Source: Leptobrachium leishanense
Lineage: Eukaryota > Chordata > Amphibia > Anura > Megophryidae
Length of the DNA stretch: 64,000 bases
Direction of reading: 5' to 3'
Assembly (NCBI GenBank): GCA_009667805.1
Contig: CM019067.1
Span: 242,083,721-242,147,720 of the forward strand
A model generated the notes under the pieces. That model made no database searches, had not been told where the DNA came from, and saw only the letters and a program-made list of their open reading frames with translations. Positions 1-11,672 of the stretch are shown here, piece by piece. How positions within the stretch are numbered: position 1 is the first letter of the stretch; every line of letters starts with the position of its first letter. Position numbers and translations under genes: made by a program.

Positions 1-246
1 CGGTTCTGAGGTTGGGATGCACACCCCATGTATAGCGCCAGGTTGACATTCAAACTAATGTAGGAGATGTGTTAGGGTGTCGATACGTGTTACAAGACAA
101 TCTGCTGATTAGCTTAATGTCTGCTTTTTTAAAGGTAATTAACCAAACAGTTTAATTTTTAGGTATGTGTGGGGTTAATCAGTTCACTTAGGTCTAAATA
201 GCTATTTATGCAAGATGATTTATCTCATCTTTTTCACATGGACTAA

Positions 247-709
247 GGCCGGCATCAGACGAACGCAGAGATCACGTCCGTGTCGCCACACCGTTTATTG
301 TCCGTTGTAGCATAGAATCATGATCAATAGAGACCCACACACGAAGTACATGTGCACCGAACTGCGCACGCGCAACGCACGTGGCAAACGGATGCAAGTA
401 AGGCAAGAACGTAAAACCGCAAAGGACACGCAGATATCACCACGTCCGCGTAGTGGTCCGTGTGCGTTATGCTGCGACGTCAGACACAGCGCATTTGCGA
501 CGTCCATAACGTTGACGTTCAGAAGTTTTTTTGATCTAGCTGACTGTACCTATATTTTTATTATAATTAATTTTGATTCCCAGATTTCCCTTTTTTTCCT
601 ACATCCGTTAAAAAAAACGGGCAGTGTGGTGTCTACAGTATCTTTCGTCAGTACTTACGTCCATTATGCACGCAGAGTGCGCTCAGACTGCTTTCATCTG
701 ACATTAGCC
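247..709. mobile_element. Harbinger-like MITE, family A copy 1
   Basis: Starts GGCCGGCATCAGACGAACGC and ends ATCTGACATTAGCC, with TAA on both sides (244-246 and 710-712). It contains the words shared by the whole family: ACGTCCGTG near the ends, ACACACGAAGTACATG, GCAAGAACGT and ACATCCGT. The open frame at 320-712 lies within it and is not a gene. Non-autonomous; a Harbinger transposase elsewhere would mobilise it. Confidence 0.82.
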
Positions 710-712
710 TAA

Positions 713-3700
713 ACCGTTGCACTGGATCGTCACCAGACCTGGGCATCTGAAGGTTTTTCTTTTTCATTTTTCCATTTTTAGCTAAACAGGCAATATTTTA
801 CACATTTAAAATGTTTTCTTCAAATATTCTTTTAAATGTTTAACCATTCTTTTTTAAAAAAAAAAAATAATAATTTTGAGTTTCACTCTTTAGACAGAGC
901 TATGCCGATTAATGTTCTATTTCAAGCACTTATAGTTTAGTAATGGGGGAAAATAAATATATTGACCAGGGGTCTGAACTGAAGACCTTGGTAAGGCACT
1001 GTACATAATGTATTAATACTAGCTTTCCAGTTACACAGATATATTTTTAGACAGCAGCGTAACTGTTTTAGATCTTGACCTATATTAAATAATAAAAAAA
1101 TTCTTCTATTTTAAAAGTAATATTGTGCATAATAAAGAATGATGCGAAACAAGATAACCCTGTCTATTTTTCTTTAAAAAGCGGTTATAATGAAAATATC
1201 ATTTATTTAGAGAAACGCTTGACAGTGTTTCTGGTGTCTCTCTCACAGCTTATAACTACATTGGAAGCTATGAGCTCTAAATACTTTATAAGATCCTTGA
1301 TGATCATTGCCAGAATTCCCAGTAGGATGGTATTCACCTCACTCGTCTTATTAAATATGCATTCTACCCTTGGACTAAGCCAAAATAATGGCATCTAGAT
1401 ATGGTACTTTCAAACCCATGTATTATGTATCCTTCTGGCTACTGGAATTAGAATTTGTAGATTATAGTACTTTTAGATTTTTCTTTTCTTTTTAACCACA
1501 CATGTAGGGCACTATCAGCTGCCCTAAGCTAAAACTGGAATGCAAAGGGGAAAAATTAGCGTTCACTAACTTCCCCTTTGCATCCCTTTTTGCCCAGCAG
1601 ATTGCAGGGCAGGCACCGAGTCCGGTAGCCGCTAAAACGCCGTCCCCAACATCCCCTCCCTGGCGTCCATAGGACTCCATGGAGGATCGTGCTGTCAGGT
1701 CACATGACCCTCAGGATCTCGCCATATTCTGTCTGATCTGCAAGCAGCGCCAGCCGTTAATAGCAGGGCTAGAATAGGGCCCTTCAGTTTTTTGCCCTCC
1801 CCCTTCATATTTTAGACATTAATCCATTCAATTCATTCATAAAGCCCTAGATTTCAGTCATTTATTCACCCCATTAATTAAGCCTTATACGAAACATTGA
1901 TAATTATGTATAAATTATTTTTAAACATTATATTATGCTACCCCCTTTCCTACTTACCTTTTATGCAAAGTGGGGCTAAATACCTGAGGGTCCAATGAGA
2001 AGAGCCAATAGGCCTCTCCAGCTTTCAATGTGATGTATCGGATTTGACCCCATTCCTGGTGCTCCCATGGTGACAGCCAGGCCCCAGCAGTCTCTGATTT
2101 GACGCAATCTGGTCGTCCAGTGGGGACTGGCACAGACCTTACAACCACTCATTCATCTGGCTGGTGTTCAATATAAGCAGAGCAGTCAGAATGCGATGCT
2201 GACATGTCATCATGCTTAGTGTGTGCCCTAACTCACACTGATTGCTTGCTAGGCAAAGAGTGGTTAAAATGTCTTTCTCTGACTGAGGTGCAAAAGCAAA
2301 GATTGCACGCTCAATGTCAAGCTCTTTGGTTTTTTGCACAATCTTCCCGCTTGGAAGGAAATTCAAACATCGACACTGGAAATAATAACTGGATTCCACT
2401 CTTCATTCACTTGTATTTAAGTTTAATTTCAATAAATTGTGGGGTAAATTAAGTTGCTGTAGATTGATTAGGTGAATATGTGAATAGTTGAGTAGATGAG
2501 TAGTTGAATAGTGATAAATAGATAGCTGAATTAAAGTGAGGAGTAGCTTAGCGATTAGAATTAGTGATGATTTAAAGCGATGACTTAAAAGGTGAAAAAC
2601 CTTAAACAGAAAGAAATACAGAAATTGTATAAATACATTGCACATAACGCTTGTTAATCATTACTTCTGTGCCAGTTTCATATACATTCACTAGCACACA
2701 CTTCTAGAATATCATTACTGCCAAAATATGGTTTAACTTAAAGAAAACAGACATGAAATGAGCTATTATAAAGACTGCATGTGGAATCTCCTCACAATGA
2801 GCATGAAATAGATCTAAAAAAGTTAACTGACTGCATTTATTACTGAACTGGCTCAATTCCTTTTCTGTACATGACTGTGACACAAACAATCCTTTCCTAC
2901 ATATGGCTGTGAAAATAGTCTTTTAGCTCACCAGCTCCACTCCAGGATTTGAAGATGCTTGTAAATCTGTGCACTTCGTTATGTCCAGGTTGCCTGCCTC
3001 ATGGGATGCCTGGAGCTCTCAGATGGCCACTCCCTTACTCTACAGCTCTGTCTCTGAGGCTGCTGGGAAGCCTGACCTCTGCTCTGACTGGCTGACCCTA
3101 ACTGGAGCTGAATTGCATGCAGGGACAAGTAGTTCTCACAGACTCTTGCAGATTACAATTACCTAAACTGAATTAGAGTCTTTTTATTATCCCACTTGCT
3201 TGTTCATTAGCTGACTATTCTGTACCACTGCAGTTTGACTTGACACTCAATGTCACCAGCAGACCCCAAATGATACGGTGACAATAGACAATTTACATTG
3301 TTACTGGGTGTGTGGGCTGCCTGGAACCACTGGGTCAAATACAACTGTACTGGTTGGCAACTCCTGATGGCAGTCCTGCTCATGTGTAAGCACGAATGGC
3401 CTTCCTGGAACGGAGACCTTTACTTTTGATTACATTTGCTGCAAAGTTAGTCAATTGCCTGTGCTGCTATTCTTACGTTAGCAATCCTCCTCAATTAATC
3501 TTGTTGCAATCTTACTTAAAGAACATGCAGCTATAGACAGTGACACCATTAATCTGTGGACAGGTGGGTCACTGAATGGTCACTTTATCACCTAACTAAA
3601 AAATAGTCTAGCTTTCATTTGGATGTATGTACTTAAACACACTAAATATCGTCAAGAAAACCTCATATTATATATTTTATTCATGACTTGCTCGTATTAT

Positions 3701-4001
3701 GCCAATGAATATGAACTTTTATATTGTAAACGCGGAAAATACTTAAACCTAAATGTTCTTTATGACACTTTACTTTTCAGCAAATAGTGCCAGTGTTACA
3801 AATTTCTGCATTCTTCCAATTTCAGAGACATTTAGTGCAACATAACATGTTTATACAAGTTATACATGTTGCTGGGCTGGATACATTTGGTGGTTGCAGC
3901 TACCCCATTGGAGAATAGGTGCGACCCCACCCCTCCTGTATTATTTAGTGCAACATAATGTACAGTATAGGCATGGTTGCCATCAGACATTTTGCGACCC
4001 C
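713..4001. other. AT-rich unique DNA; possible GC-rich MITE at ~1500-1785
   Basis: No gene or strong repeat recognised over most of this 3.3 kb. At about 1506-1785, GGGCACTATCAGCTGCCCTAA at the left, the phrase GGACTCCATGGAGGATCGTGC and AGAATAGGGCCC at the right resemble the GC-rich MITEs at 31.9, 50.0 and 61.0 kb, so this may be a shortened member. Small open frames have no recognisable motif and biased AT-rich composition. Confidence 0.4.
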
Positions 4002-4004
4002 TTA

Positions 4005-4312
4005 GGCCGGGGTCAGATGAGCGTTTTTAAGATCGGAAGGAACGTCTGTCAGAGTGGACGTTTCTTCCACTCGACGGCTGTCTGGCCGCTTTGCCGAGCG
4101 CAGTTAGTGCACTCAGCGCTACAAGGCTCAATTCTCCTATGGAGGATAACGCTTTGCAGCCCCATCCAACGCGGATCTATGGGGAGGCTTTCGGCACTTC
4201 TGCTTGTAGCGCTCGCAATTCGTGCGCACGCTACAACGTGTGACCGGCCCCGTCGAAGCGTCACAACGCACGTCAGTAGGGGCACACCTAATGCACTCGT
4301 CTTACCCCAGCC
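4005..4312. mobile_element. Harbinger-like MITE, family A variant
   Basis: Termini GGCCGGGGTCAGATGAGCG and CTCGTCTTACCCCAGCC are inverted copies. TTA precedes it; TTG follows, one base off TTA. The interior differs from the other family A copies and instead has AGCGC-rich words around GCCGAGCGCAG and CACTCAGCGCTACAAGG, so this is a subfamily. Confidence 0.7.
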
Positions 4313-4737
4313 TTGCTGAACCACTGGTTGGGGGTCTCTTCTCAGCTGTACATTTCAATAAGGTAATTAAAGATAAAACCTCTTGTCTCCTCTTGTGCTT
4401 ACCATATTTTACAGGGAATGGGCTAAATTCCCAATGGTCCAGCAAGGGGATAAAATGTGTTCCGTACTGAGACAGCACCCAGTCTGCACCTCTACCTGGT
4501 GCAGATCATACTAATCAATCCCTTAGTGAACAGACAGAGCACTCTTACTGTTTCCAGATGCTGCGGCACACTGGTAAATTTGTTGATAGATTGGTGAGCA
4601 GCTCTTGGACTGTATGGAGGTTCTCATACATATGGTATACAGACAAGCTGCACAGGAATCACCTGGAGCCATTGGGCCTCTGAACAAATCATGAACAGAC
4701 ACCCCCCACCCATGAGGATATCAACAATAAACACAAT

Positions 4738-5028
4738 CACTACTTCCTGTATACATGAATACGATTAAAAATCACGCTGCTGCCAGGAAAAATGGTTACA
4801 ATTAATAAACACATTCACTGCTGCCTGGATACATGAGTATCATTAGTAAACACATTCACTGCTGCCCAGATACATGTATAACATTAACAAACACATTCAC
4901 TTCTGCTCGAATACATGGTATCATTAATAAACAAACACATTCACTGCTGTACATGGGTATCATCAAGAAACATATTCACTGCATAAGTGAAACATATTCA
5001 CTTTAATAAACACAATCACTGCTTGTTT
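4738..5028. repeat. Minisatellite, ~50-bp unit, block 1
   Basis: Degenerate tandem copies of a unit with CACATTCACTGCTGCC, GGATACATG and TATCATTAATAAA. Unit length drifts through small deletions. The same unit resumes at 6148-6312, so the array has been split. Confidence 0.75.
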
Positions 5029-5029
5029 A

Positions 5030-5217
5030 AAACATAACAAGAGAAAAGGTTGTCATTTACGCTTACCCCTGTGGCTCCCTGCGAAATAAAACAGAGGTTT
5101 TGGTTTACTTGAATGGCCATTAAAGTGTAAGCTCACCCACCACGTCATGGCACCTCTGGTTAGGCGGGTCCTACCTAATGAAACCAAGAGCTGCTTTCTA
5201 AGCAACTACATGTCCTC
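5030..5217. repeat. Dispersed repeat also present inverted at ~40980-41180
   Basis: The stretch with CCCCTGTGGCTC, AATGGCCATTAA, CACCTCTGGTTAGG and AAGCAACTACATGTCC is matched in reverse complement at about 40980-41180 (CTTAGAAAGCAGGTCTTGG, CACCTAACCAGAGGTG, GAGCCACAGGGGTAAG). No termini could be fixed, so the class is unknown. Confidence 0.55.
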
Positions 5218-6088
5218 TAGAGCAGTGGTCCCCAACCCTGGTCCTCAGGGCCCACTAACAGGCCAGGTTTGCCAGATATCTGAAGCACAGCACAGGTGTT
5301 ATGATTTGCTGCTCAGTGATTGCAGGATTCAGTCTGCTTTTCCCCATGGTGATCTGCAAAATCTGGCCTGTTAGTGGGCCCTGAGGACCAGGGTTGGGGA
5401 CCACTGCTCTAGAGGTGTCCACAGCTGAAAAATTTGTTTCCCTTTAGTTTGAAAATAATTTCATTTTTCATAATTTTGTTTCGTAATTTCATTTGGATTC
5501 GATTTGAATTTCGGATCACTAAAAAAAAAAACCAAAAAAACCAAAAACCAATAACTCAAATCCTGCTCAATTGCTGTTAGAATAGGGTTAAACATGAGGG
5601 TTAAAAGACAAGCTAGGGTTAAATATTGAGCTGTCTATTGGCCTGTGGTGCTGATTACAACAGAATCAGCACCACAGCCAATTGACAGGGATGGGGTGCT
5701 ATTTGAAACAGTAAAAAAAACGGATTCATTTCATAACTTTGTTTGTAATTTAGGATCGATTCGAAGTTTAGGATCACTAAAAGAAAACCCCAATAAATCA
5801 AATCCTGTACAATTACTGTTAGATTAGGGTTAAACATGAGGCACAGCATGGGGCTAATTACCTTAAAAAGCAAGCTAGGGCTAAATTACCGTTTCATGCA
5901 GTGTGCATAGAGGAATCATTTAATCATTGGTTCTCTTGTGAAACAGTGTAACAAATCACTTTTGTTAGATTTTGTTTCTGTTTCAATTCAGATGTAATCA
6001 ATTCGTTATTTCGGAACTACTTCCCGAAACACGAATTAATGAATTTTCAAACGAATTGAGATTCGTTCCGAAACAATGCACACCTCTA
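5218..6088. mobile_element. hAT-like element (TAGAGGTGTGCA ends), interrupted
   Basis: The right end is TGCACACCTCTA. The left end TAGAG/GTGTCCAC is split by a second insertion that starts after the first five bases. The 8-bp duplication ATGTCCTC flanks both sides (5210-5217 and 6089-6096). The interior is AT-rich with many TTTCGNAA/ATTCG words and no coding capacity, typical of the frog hAT elements beginning TAGAG or TAGGGATG. Confidence 0.8.
5223..5406. mobile_element. Palindromic hAT MITE (CAGTGGTCCCCAACC ends)
   Basis: 184 bp with ~45-bp inverted arms CAGTGGTCCCCAACCCTGGT...ACCAGGGTTGGGGACCACTG. The 8-bp duplication CTCTAGAG is exact (5215-5222 and 5407-5414). It lies inside the left end of the hAT element at 5218-6088, so it is the younger of the two. 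A second copy is at 19733-19907. Confidence 0.9.
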
Positions 6089-6147
6089 ATGTCCTCATGC
6101 TGTTACTCAGCCAAGAGAAAGGCTGGTGGGAATGTAATTATGTTACA

Positions 6148-6312
6148 AATCACTGCTGCCTGGATACACGGGTGTCATTAATAAACACAATCACTGATGC
6201 CTGGATACATGGATATCATTATTAAACACATTATTTGCTGCCTGGATACATGGGTACCATTACCATACAGAATCATTATCGCCTGGATACGTGGGTATCT
6301 TTAATATACACA
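6148..6312. repeat. Minisatellite, ~50-bp unit, block 2
   Basis: Three to four copies of the unit seen at 4738-5028 (TGCCTGGATACATGGGTA, ATTAATAAACACAATCACT). About 1.1 kb of other repeats separates the blocks, which suggests one array invaded by transposons or later duplicated. Confidence 0.7.
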
Positions 6313-6974
6313 TTCATAAAATGTATTCTACACTCTGGGGGCACTATCACCTGGTGTGAGCTAAAACGCCAACGCTTCATAAATGTAGCGTCTGACGACC
6401 CACCAACAGATCACCTTGTTCGCTGTTGACAGTGTACAAGATTCATTAGCGCATGCTAGGAAAATGATAAGACTCGGGCTGAGACCCAGCGTTAATGCAG
6501 TTGTGTACAGGATTGAAGTGTTTATCCAGTGCAGAGTGCCGGGCAGGGGCGGACTGACCCATCGGGCACTCGGGTACTGCCCGAGGGCCCGCGGGTTGGT
6601 AGGGGCCCGGTCTTGGGGTGTTGGACTGGCTGGCTCAGTGGGCCCCACGGGCTAGCTCATTGATTCCCCTCAGCTCCGATATCGGAGCGGTTTGTCATCT
6701 GGGCGACCGGGCCCGGCAGCGCACTGTGCTGATGCCTTGCACTCACTCAGCCTGCCTCCAGCTTACGCACACTGCAGCCGCGTGTTTCCCAAACTAAAGA
6801 TACAAGCAGGGCAGACTGTATTGGCCCCACCCCTGCTGGTCACATGATACCTAGTGCTCGCTGACTCAGGAGGAAGAGAGTGAGATAGCACAACAAAGGG
6901 GAAGGGTGCGTTTGGAGCCTGCACAGGGCCTTCCTGCATCCAGAACCGGAGGACAGTCACCAGAGAATGGGGTG

Positions 6975-7400
6975 AGTGGGAGGGGGAATTGAGTGAGTGC
7001 TGCTGCTGGAGGGGGAGAGAATAGAGTGAGGCTGCTGGGGGGCTAGAATGGTGTGAGTGGGGTTGATGGGGGGCTATAGTGGAGTGAGTGGGGTTGATGG
7101 GGGGCTATAATGGAGTGAGTGGGGCTAATGGGGGGCTATAATGGAGTGAGTGGGGCTGATGGGGCTAGAATGGAGTGAGTGGGGCTGATGGGGGGGCTAG
7201 AATGGAGTGAGTGGGGCTGATGGGGGGGCTAGAATGGAGTGAGTGGGGCTGATGGGGGGGCTAGAATGGAGTGAGTGGGGCTGATGGGGGGGCTAGAATG
7301 GAGTGAGTGGGGCTGATGGGGGGGCTAGAATGGAGTGAGTGGGGCTGCTGGGGGGGTGAATGGGGTGAGTGAGGCTGCTAGGGGGGAATGGAGTAAGGGG
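6975..7400. repeat. G-rich minisatellite, ~32-bp unit
   Basis: About a dozen tandem copies of GGAGTGAGTGGGGCTGATGG followed by a G run and GCTAGAAT. The central copies are nearly identical and the edges diverge. The G runs could form quadruplexes on the plus strand. It lies wholly inside the hAT element at 6544-8059. Confidence 0.88.
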
Positions 7401-7494
7401 ACTGATGGGGTAGAATAATGTAAGGGGGTCTGCTGGGGAACGGGTGTAAAAATGAATGGGATGGGCCTGGGGAAAAGAATTTGGGTGGAGGCTG

Positions 7495-7680
7495 TGTATT
7501 CTGTGATACGCTCAGACTGCTTATTACTGTGAGTTTTATTGCTATGGAGCTCTGTGATACGTTCATACACACTGCACATTACTGGGGGTTTTATTGCTGT
7601 AGAGCTCTGTGATACACACAGTAATGTGCGGTGTGTACGAGCGTATTATAACTGTGGAGCTCCGTGATGTGCAGTGTGTC
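7495..7680. repeat. Short array of the TTTTATTGCTGTGGAGCTCTG minisatellite
   Basis: About three units with GAGTTTTATTGCTATGGAGC, CTCTGTGATACG and TTCATACACACTGCACATTA. The same ~55-60-bp unit forms arrays at 55590-56160 and 62656-62875. Confidence 0.8.
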
Positions 7681-8097
7681 AGTAATGTACAGTATTTTTT
7701 AAAGTGATCGACAGTTTCCCACATTTGCCACAGGGACATTCTGTACCGCGGTGCACTCTTAGCCGTAGTGAGTTGGTGATGGCTGCTGCAGCAGTGTGGT
7801 GGCCATCTCTACGACTGGAGGGGGCACAATGGATTCCCCAATTCGCTGCTGGGTCCAAATGGATTTTCTTCACAATTTTCAAAAAGGTTATTTTAAGGAG
7901 GAGTTCAGAAATAAACTCTTTAGCACAACAATGTACATATGGGTGTTGCGTTGTAGGGGATGGGGTTTAGTATGGGTGTGGCCTCCTGTGGTTGCGGGAC
8001 AAGGGGGCCCCATGACCTCCTATTGCCCGGGGGCCCCAATGATTGTCAGTCCGCCCCTGGTGCCGGGCCATACCTATCCTCTGCTCTCACAAGCATG

Positions 8098-8964
8098 TGT
8101 AGCGCTCACTCCCAGAGGAGCCGCTGAATTTAACCTCGGGTTAGTCTCTCCGCACTAGGGAATAAATATACACCAGCACTGTTGTGGATTTTATAAATTA
8201 TATACTTTACTGGTCTCAATAAAGCGGCATATATAATGTAAGCACGGTATATAGAAAACAGGATTTCGTAATGCGAGAAACGCGCAGCGGTAAAAGAAAA
8301 AGTTTAACCCCTTTGTCTCTGGAGTGTAAGTCCCGTGCAGGTTATGTCCCAAAAAGTGTGTGTGTGTGAGCTCAGGTACCCGGGTACTATATTCGACTGG
8401 CCAGTGAATGGATTTAATAAATCTTCGACTAGTCACGTTGGGGCCCTGTAGATTTAAGCAATACTGCAGTGTGCTTCGTTAAACTTTGATTGTGGCCTGG
8501 AAGGCCTCTCACCCATCCGCCAGACAATCTGTTCCGCTGCCTGCCTTGTCTTCTACAACAAGATCTACGGCCTACCGCCTGCACTCCCAGTGGATCATCG
8601 CGGTCTCCTTACTCGGGGTCCAATCTGGAACTCTGTGTCTGTGCAAAACCTCTCAGCGGTGGATTACTAGGTCTCTGGCAAGTCACTGTATCGATCCCCA
8701 GCGTCGGCAAGGCAGCGCCTGCTCTCCGGCCTGGTAACAATTACTCACAGTCTCACGTGCGTCTTACTCTGTTCACCGCTCGGCTCACACTGGCTCTCCT
8801 TCGCAAGAGGCTGCGGATGTCCTTTCCTCCTTCCCCACCCACTTCCTGTCTCTGCATGCTGGAAAACGTAGTCCCATTGTGTCCAGTATAGTTTACATTG
8901 CGCTTGTCTCCCTCTGGTGGCCAAACCCGAGCAATACAGCAACAGAGTTTTAAACAGCGCTACA
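8098..8964. mobile_element. LTR-like element (TGTAGCGCT...AGCGCTACA), copy 1
   Basis: 867 bp starting TGTAGCGCTCACTCCC and ending TTTAAACAGCGCTACA. The 4-bp duplication CATG is exact (8094-8097 and 8965-8968). It has AATAAA near 8219 and TATA-rich sequence, and no open frame of note. TG...CA ends, a 4-bp TSD and the size fit a solo Gypsy-type LTR; the 9-bp terminal palindrome could also suggest a Ginger-type DNA transposon. Compared with copy 2 it lacks about 70 bp near 8540. Confidence 0.75.
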
Positions 8965-9239
8965 CATGAATAAGTATGAACACATCCAGCGAATAGTCCT
9001 CACACCACTGCAATTTTAAAATCCTCCAAGGTGGCCGTATTATCCATGTTTATATACACACACATATTAATTAAGGCTGATGGGCAATGCATGATAAATG
9101 CTACCCAACAGCATGTAGAATCATTACACTGCATTTAATAGATCCAAAGAGAAGGCCAGGGGAGTGACAATAATTTCCCTGCTGCAGCATATAAATAATA
9201 CAGGTTTCAGGGCAAGACGTATCCATGTGTCCCTTTAAA

Positions 9240-9860
9240 CATGGTCCTAACCCTAATACTCAACCGCTTACATACTATGAATAACCCCAAGCATAAAATG
9301 TTTACAATTAGCCAAAATATTCGATTTAGGATATATGTCAATAAAGGATACATTTACAATATAGCTTACTGCAACAGCAGCGACATTGTTGACCAAAGCC
9401 ATTACTATGATGTATGGGGCCCAAGAGAACACCTGTGCTGTATTCCTTTCAATTGCCTGTTAATTTGTTGCAACAACCTATATTTTTTCTTCTTTTTTTG
9501 CTCCTGTCAGTTAACACCAGGGTTGCAGTAGGTAAATTTTTTCGATTAGTGTAGGTGTAGAAATTAGCACCAGGACCAATCGATCTGTTGGTTACAATAG
9601 CACAAGTGATCCCTTGGGCTCCCCATGTTAAGTATTGGATGGAGTAAGTACAGTAAGCTCGCGCTACGAATCGCAAAATAACGTGCGCTAAGTGGTTTTC
9701 TCCGTTTCTAGCAGGAGGCAAAGGTAAACGATCTGTTGGTCCAACGCTAGAATGAATTTACCTGGTGCTAACTTGACAACATGCTGGCGCAAGGGTTAGC
9801 TCACACCAGTTGATAGTGCCATGAATGTATATATTTTTTCTCATGCATTATTCCGACTAC
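9240..9860. other. AT-rich DNA with a possible MITE end
   Basis: Mostly unique. GTTAGCTCACACCAGTTGAT followed by AGTGCC at 9796-9822 is the near complement of GCACTATCACCTGGTGTGAG at 6341-6360. The two could be opposite ends of one element later split by the hAT and LTR-like insertions, or two independent copies. Confidence 0.35.
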
Positions 9861-9874
9861 CCTGAAGACATGTA

Positions 9875-10004
9875 GGGCAGTATTACAATGTTGGTGCTAA
9901 CTTAACCAGAGCTGTTGTAAACTGAAAACCTCCATAGGCTATAATGGCTCTGGTAAGTTTACAACAGCTCCGGTTAAGTTAGCACCAACTATGTAATATG
10001 GCCC
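9875..10004. mobile_element. Small foldback MITE (GGGCAGTATTACA ends)
   Basis: Inverted arms of about 55 bp (TTGGTGCTAACTTAACCAGAG and GGTTAAGTTAGCACCAA cores) around a ~20-bp loop. Ends GGGCAGTATTACA and TGTAATATGGCCC resemble the GGGCCCTATTAC family at 26788, suggesting a miniature relative. It directly abuts the Tc1-like element at 10008. Confidence 0.75.
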
Positions 10005-10007
10005 ATA

Positions 10008-11670
10008 CAGTTGTGTGAAAAAGTGTTGGCCCCTTCCGGATTTATTTTTTTGCTCGTTTGATCTGAAACCTTAAAGTGTGACAAACAAAATTTAAATATT
10101 AGTCAAAGATAGCACAAGTAAAAACACAACATGCAGTTTTTAAATGAAGGTTTTTATTATCAACCCCATCGCTGCTGAGCTCATTTTTACCGCCTTTGCT
10201 CATCATGTTTAAACGCGTTTAGAAGCCACGTTTTATTATATGACCCAGACATATTATATATCGTTCTTTCCGGCAGACTCCGCAGATTAATAATATATAA
10301 TTTTTATATGTATATGTCATGTCCTGCCTATATATTATAACAAAAATTCGGATTTTCAATCATTTACAGTGTGTAAAGTGTTTTTTTTTCCAAATTTTTT
10401 CACATGAGTGTTTGCGGTTATATTTTCTATGGGGTGCGCTTGTACAAAAATTAGAAATGGGGACTCGTTACATTTTTGGGGGGGGAATTACGTGATTTTT
10501 TGCAAACGCACCCCATAGAAAAAAAAATCATTGGTGCAACATCATTGTTCACTTTATAATTGAAATGTGAACAATATTGCTGCATTAATAAAAACACAAA
10601 AAAAAAACATGATTTTTTTATTATAATTTTTTTGAAAAAAAAATTAATTTGTTTTTGATTACTCAGGCCTTTCGAATGACATCATGCATTACCCCCTAGC
10701 TGCCACGGTTCTGGAGATATCGGGGTTCAAATGAACCCCATTTCTCCACCAGGGGATTTCCTTGGATTTCCCCACCGGAGCTAGATTGCGATCGGCTGCC
10801 AAGATCTGGCAATTATAGGGTTAAAAACCAGGCACCACTTTAAAGGGCAGACACTGCCCTTCAAATCGGTGCCTGTTTTTTTTGCTGAAAACCCTCCCGA
10901 TCGGGAGAGGGATCCAAAAGGATCCCCCCTCCCTTTCAGGCGATCTCCCGGCATTGCTGGGGGAGTCGCCTGGAAATGACGTCATCGCGCAGGCGTGATG
11001 ACGTCATTTACATTGGGGGCTGGCCTATAGTCAGCGTATGGCTTCCCTGAAGCCAGAACGCTGCGGGACCCCGGACAGAGAGGGGAGTTTCTCCGCCGGG
11101 GCTCCCGCTTGCAGATGACGTGTGGGGCATGTCCTCCGCATATAGCGGGAGTCAATCAGGACGTGCCCCACACGTTATTCGCAGTGAAGGGGTTAAGGAG
11201 AAACAAAATCCAAACCCACATGGCCCTGTGTGAAAAAGTGTTTGCCTCCTCCCCTGTTAAAACATAACTTAACTGTGGTTTATCACACCAGAGTTCAATT
11301 TATCTAGCCCCACCCAGGCCTGATTACTGCCACACCTGTTCGCAATCAAGCAAGTGGACCAAAATTCCTCCACAGCGCTGTAACAAACTCATTGCAAGTT
11401 ATCACAAACGCTTGATTGCAGTTCTTGCTACTAAGGGTGGTCCAACTAGTTATTAGTTTTAGGGGACATGCACTTTTTCACACAGGGCCATGTGGGTTTG
11501 GATTCTGTTTTCCCTTAATAATATAAACCTTAATTTAAAAACTGCAGGTTGTGTTTACTTGTGTTATCTTTGACTAATATTTAAATTAGTTTGATGATCT
11601 GAAACATTAAAGAGTGACAAAACGTGCAAAAAAAAATCAGGAAGGGGGCCAACACTTTTTCACACAATTG
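10008..11670. mobile_element. Tc1-like remnant, split by a piggyBac-like element
   Basis: Ends CAGTTGTGTGAAAAAGTG and CACTTTTTCACACAATTG are flanked by TA on both sides. The TTGTGAAAAAGTGTTTGCCCC terminus belongs to a widespread vertebrate Tc1 group. A further CCTGTGTGAAAAAGTGTTTG lies inside at ~11223, and GCACTTTTTCACACAGGGCC at ~11471, showing extra internal repeats. No transposase remains. Confidence 0.88.
10164..11192. mobile_element. piggyBac-like non-autonomous element, 1-kb copy
   Basis: Ends CCCCATCGCTGCTGAGC and GCAGTGAAGGGG. TTAA follows on the right (11193-11196) and TCAA precedes on the left (10160-10163, one base off TTAA). Contains paired AT-rich tracts and a GC-rich right part with GATGACGTCAT. 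It interrupts the Tc1-like element at 10008-11670 and shares ~480 bp of its left half with the copy at 31315. Confidence 0.82.
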
Positions 11671-11672
11671 TA

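Larger units (their letters stand above)
6544..8059. mobile_element. Non-autonomous hAT element carrying minisatellites
   Basis: 1516 bp with inverted ends CAGGGGCGGACTGACCC and TCAGTCCGCCCCTG. Exact 8-bp duplications GTGCCGGG flank it (6536-6543 and 8060-8067). Subterminal GC blocks (GGGCACTCGGGTACTGCCCG on the left, CTATTGCCCGGGGGCCCC on the right) also pair. The interior holds a ~32-bp G-rich array and a ~58-bp array and no transposase. Open frames inside are repeat artefacts. Confidence 0.92.
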
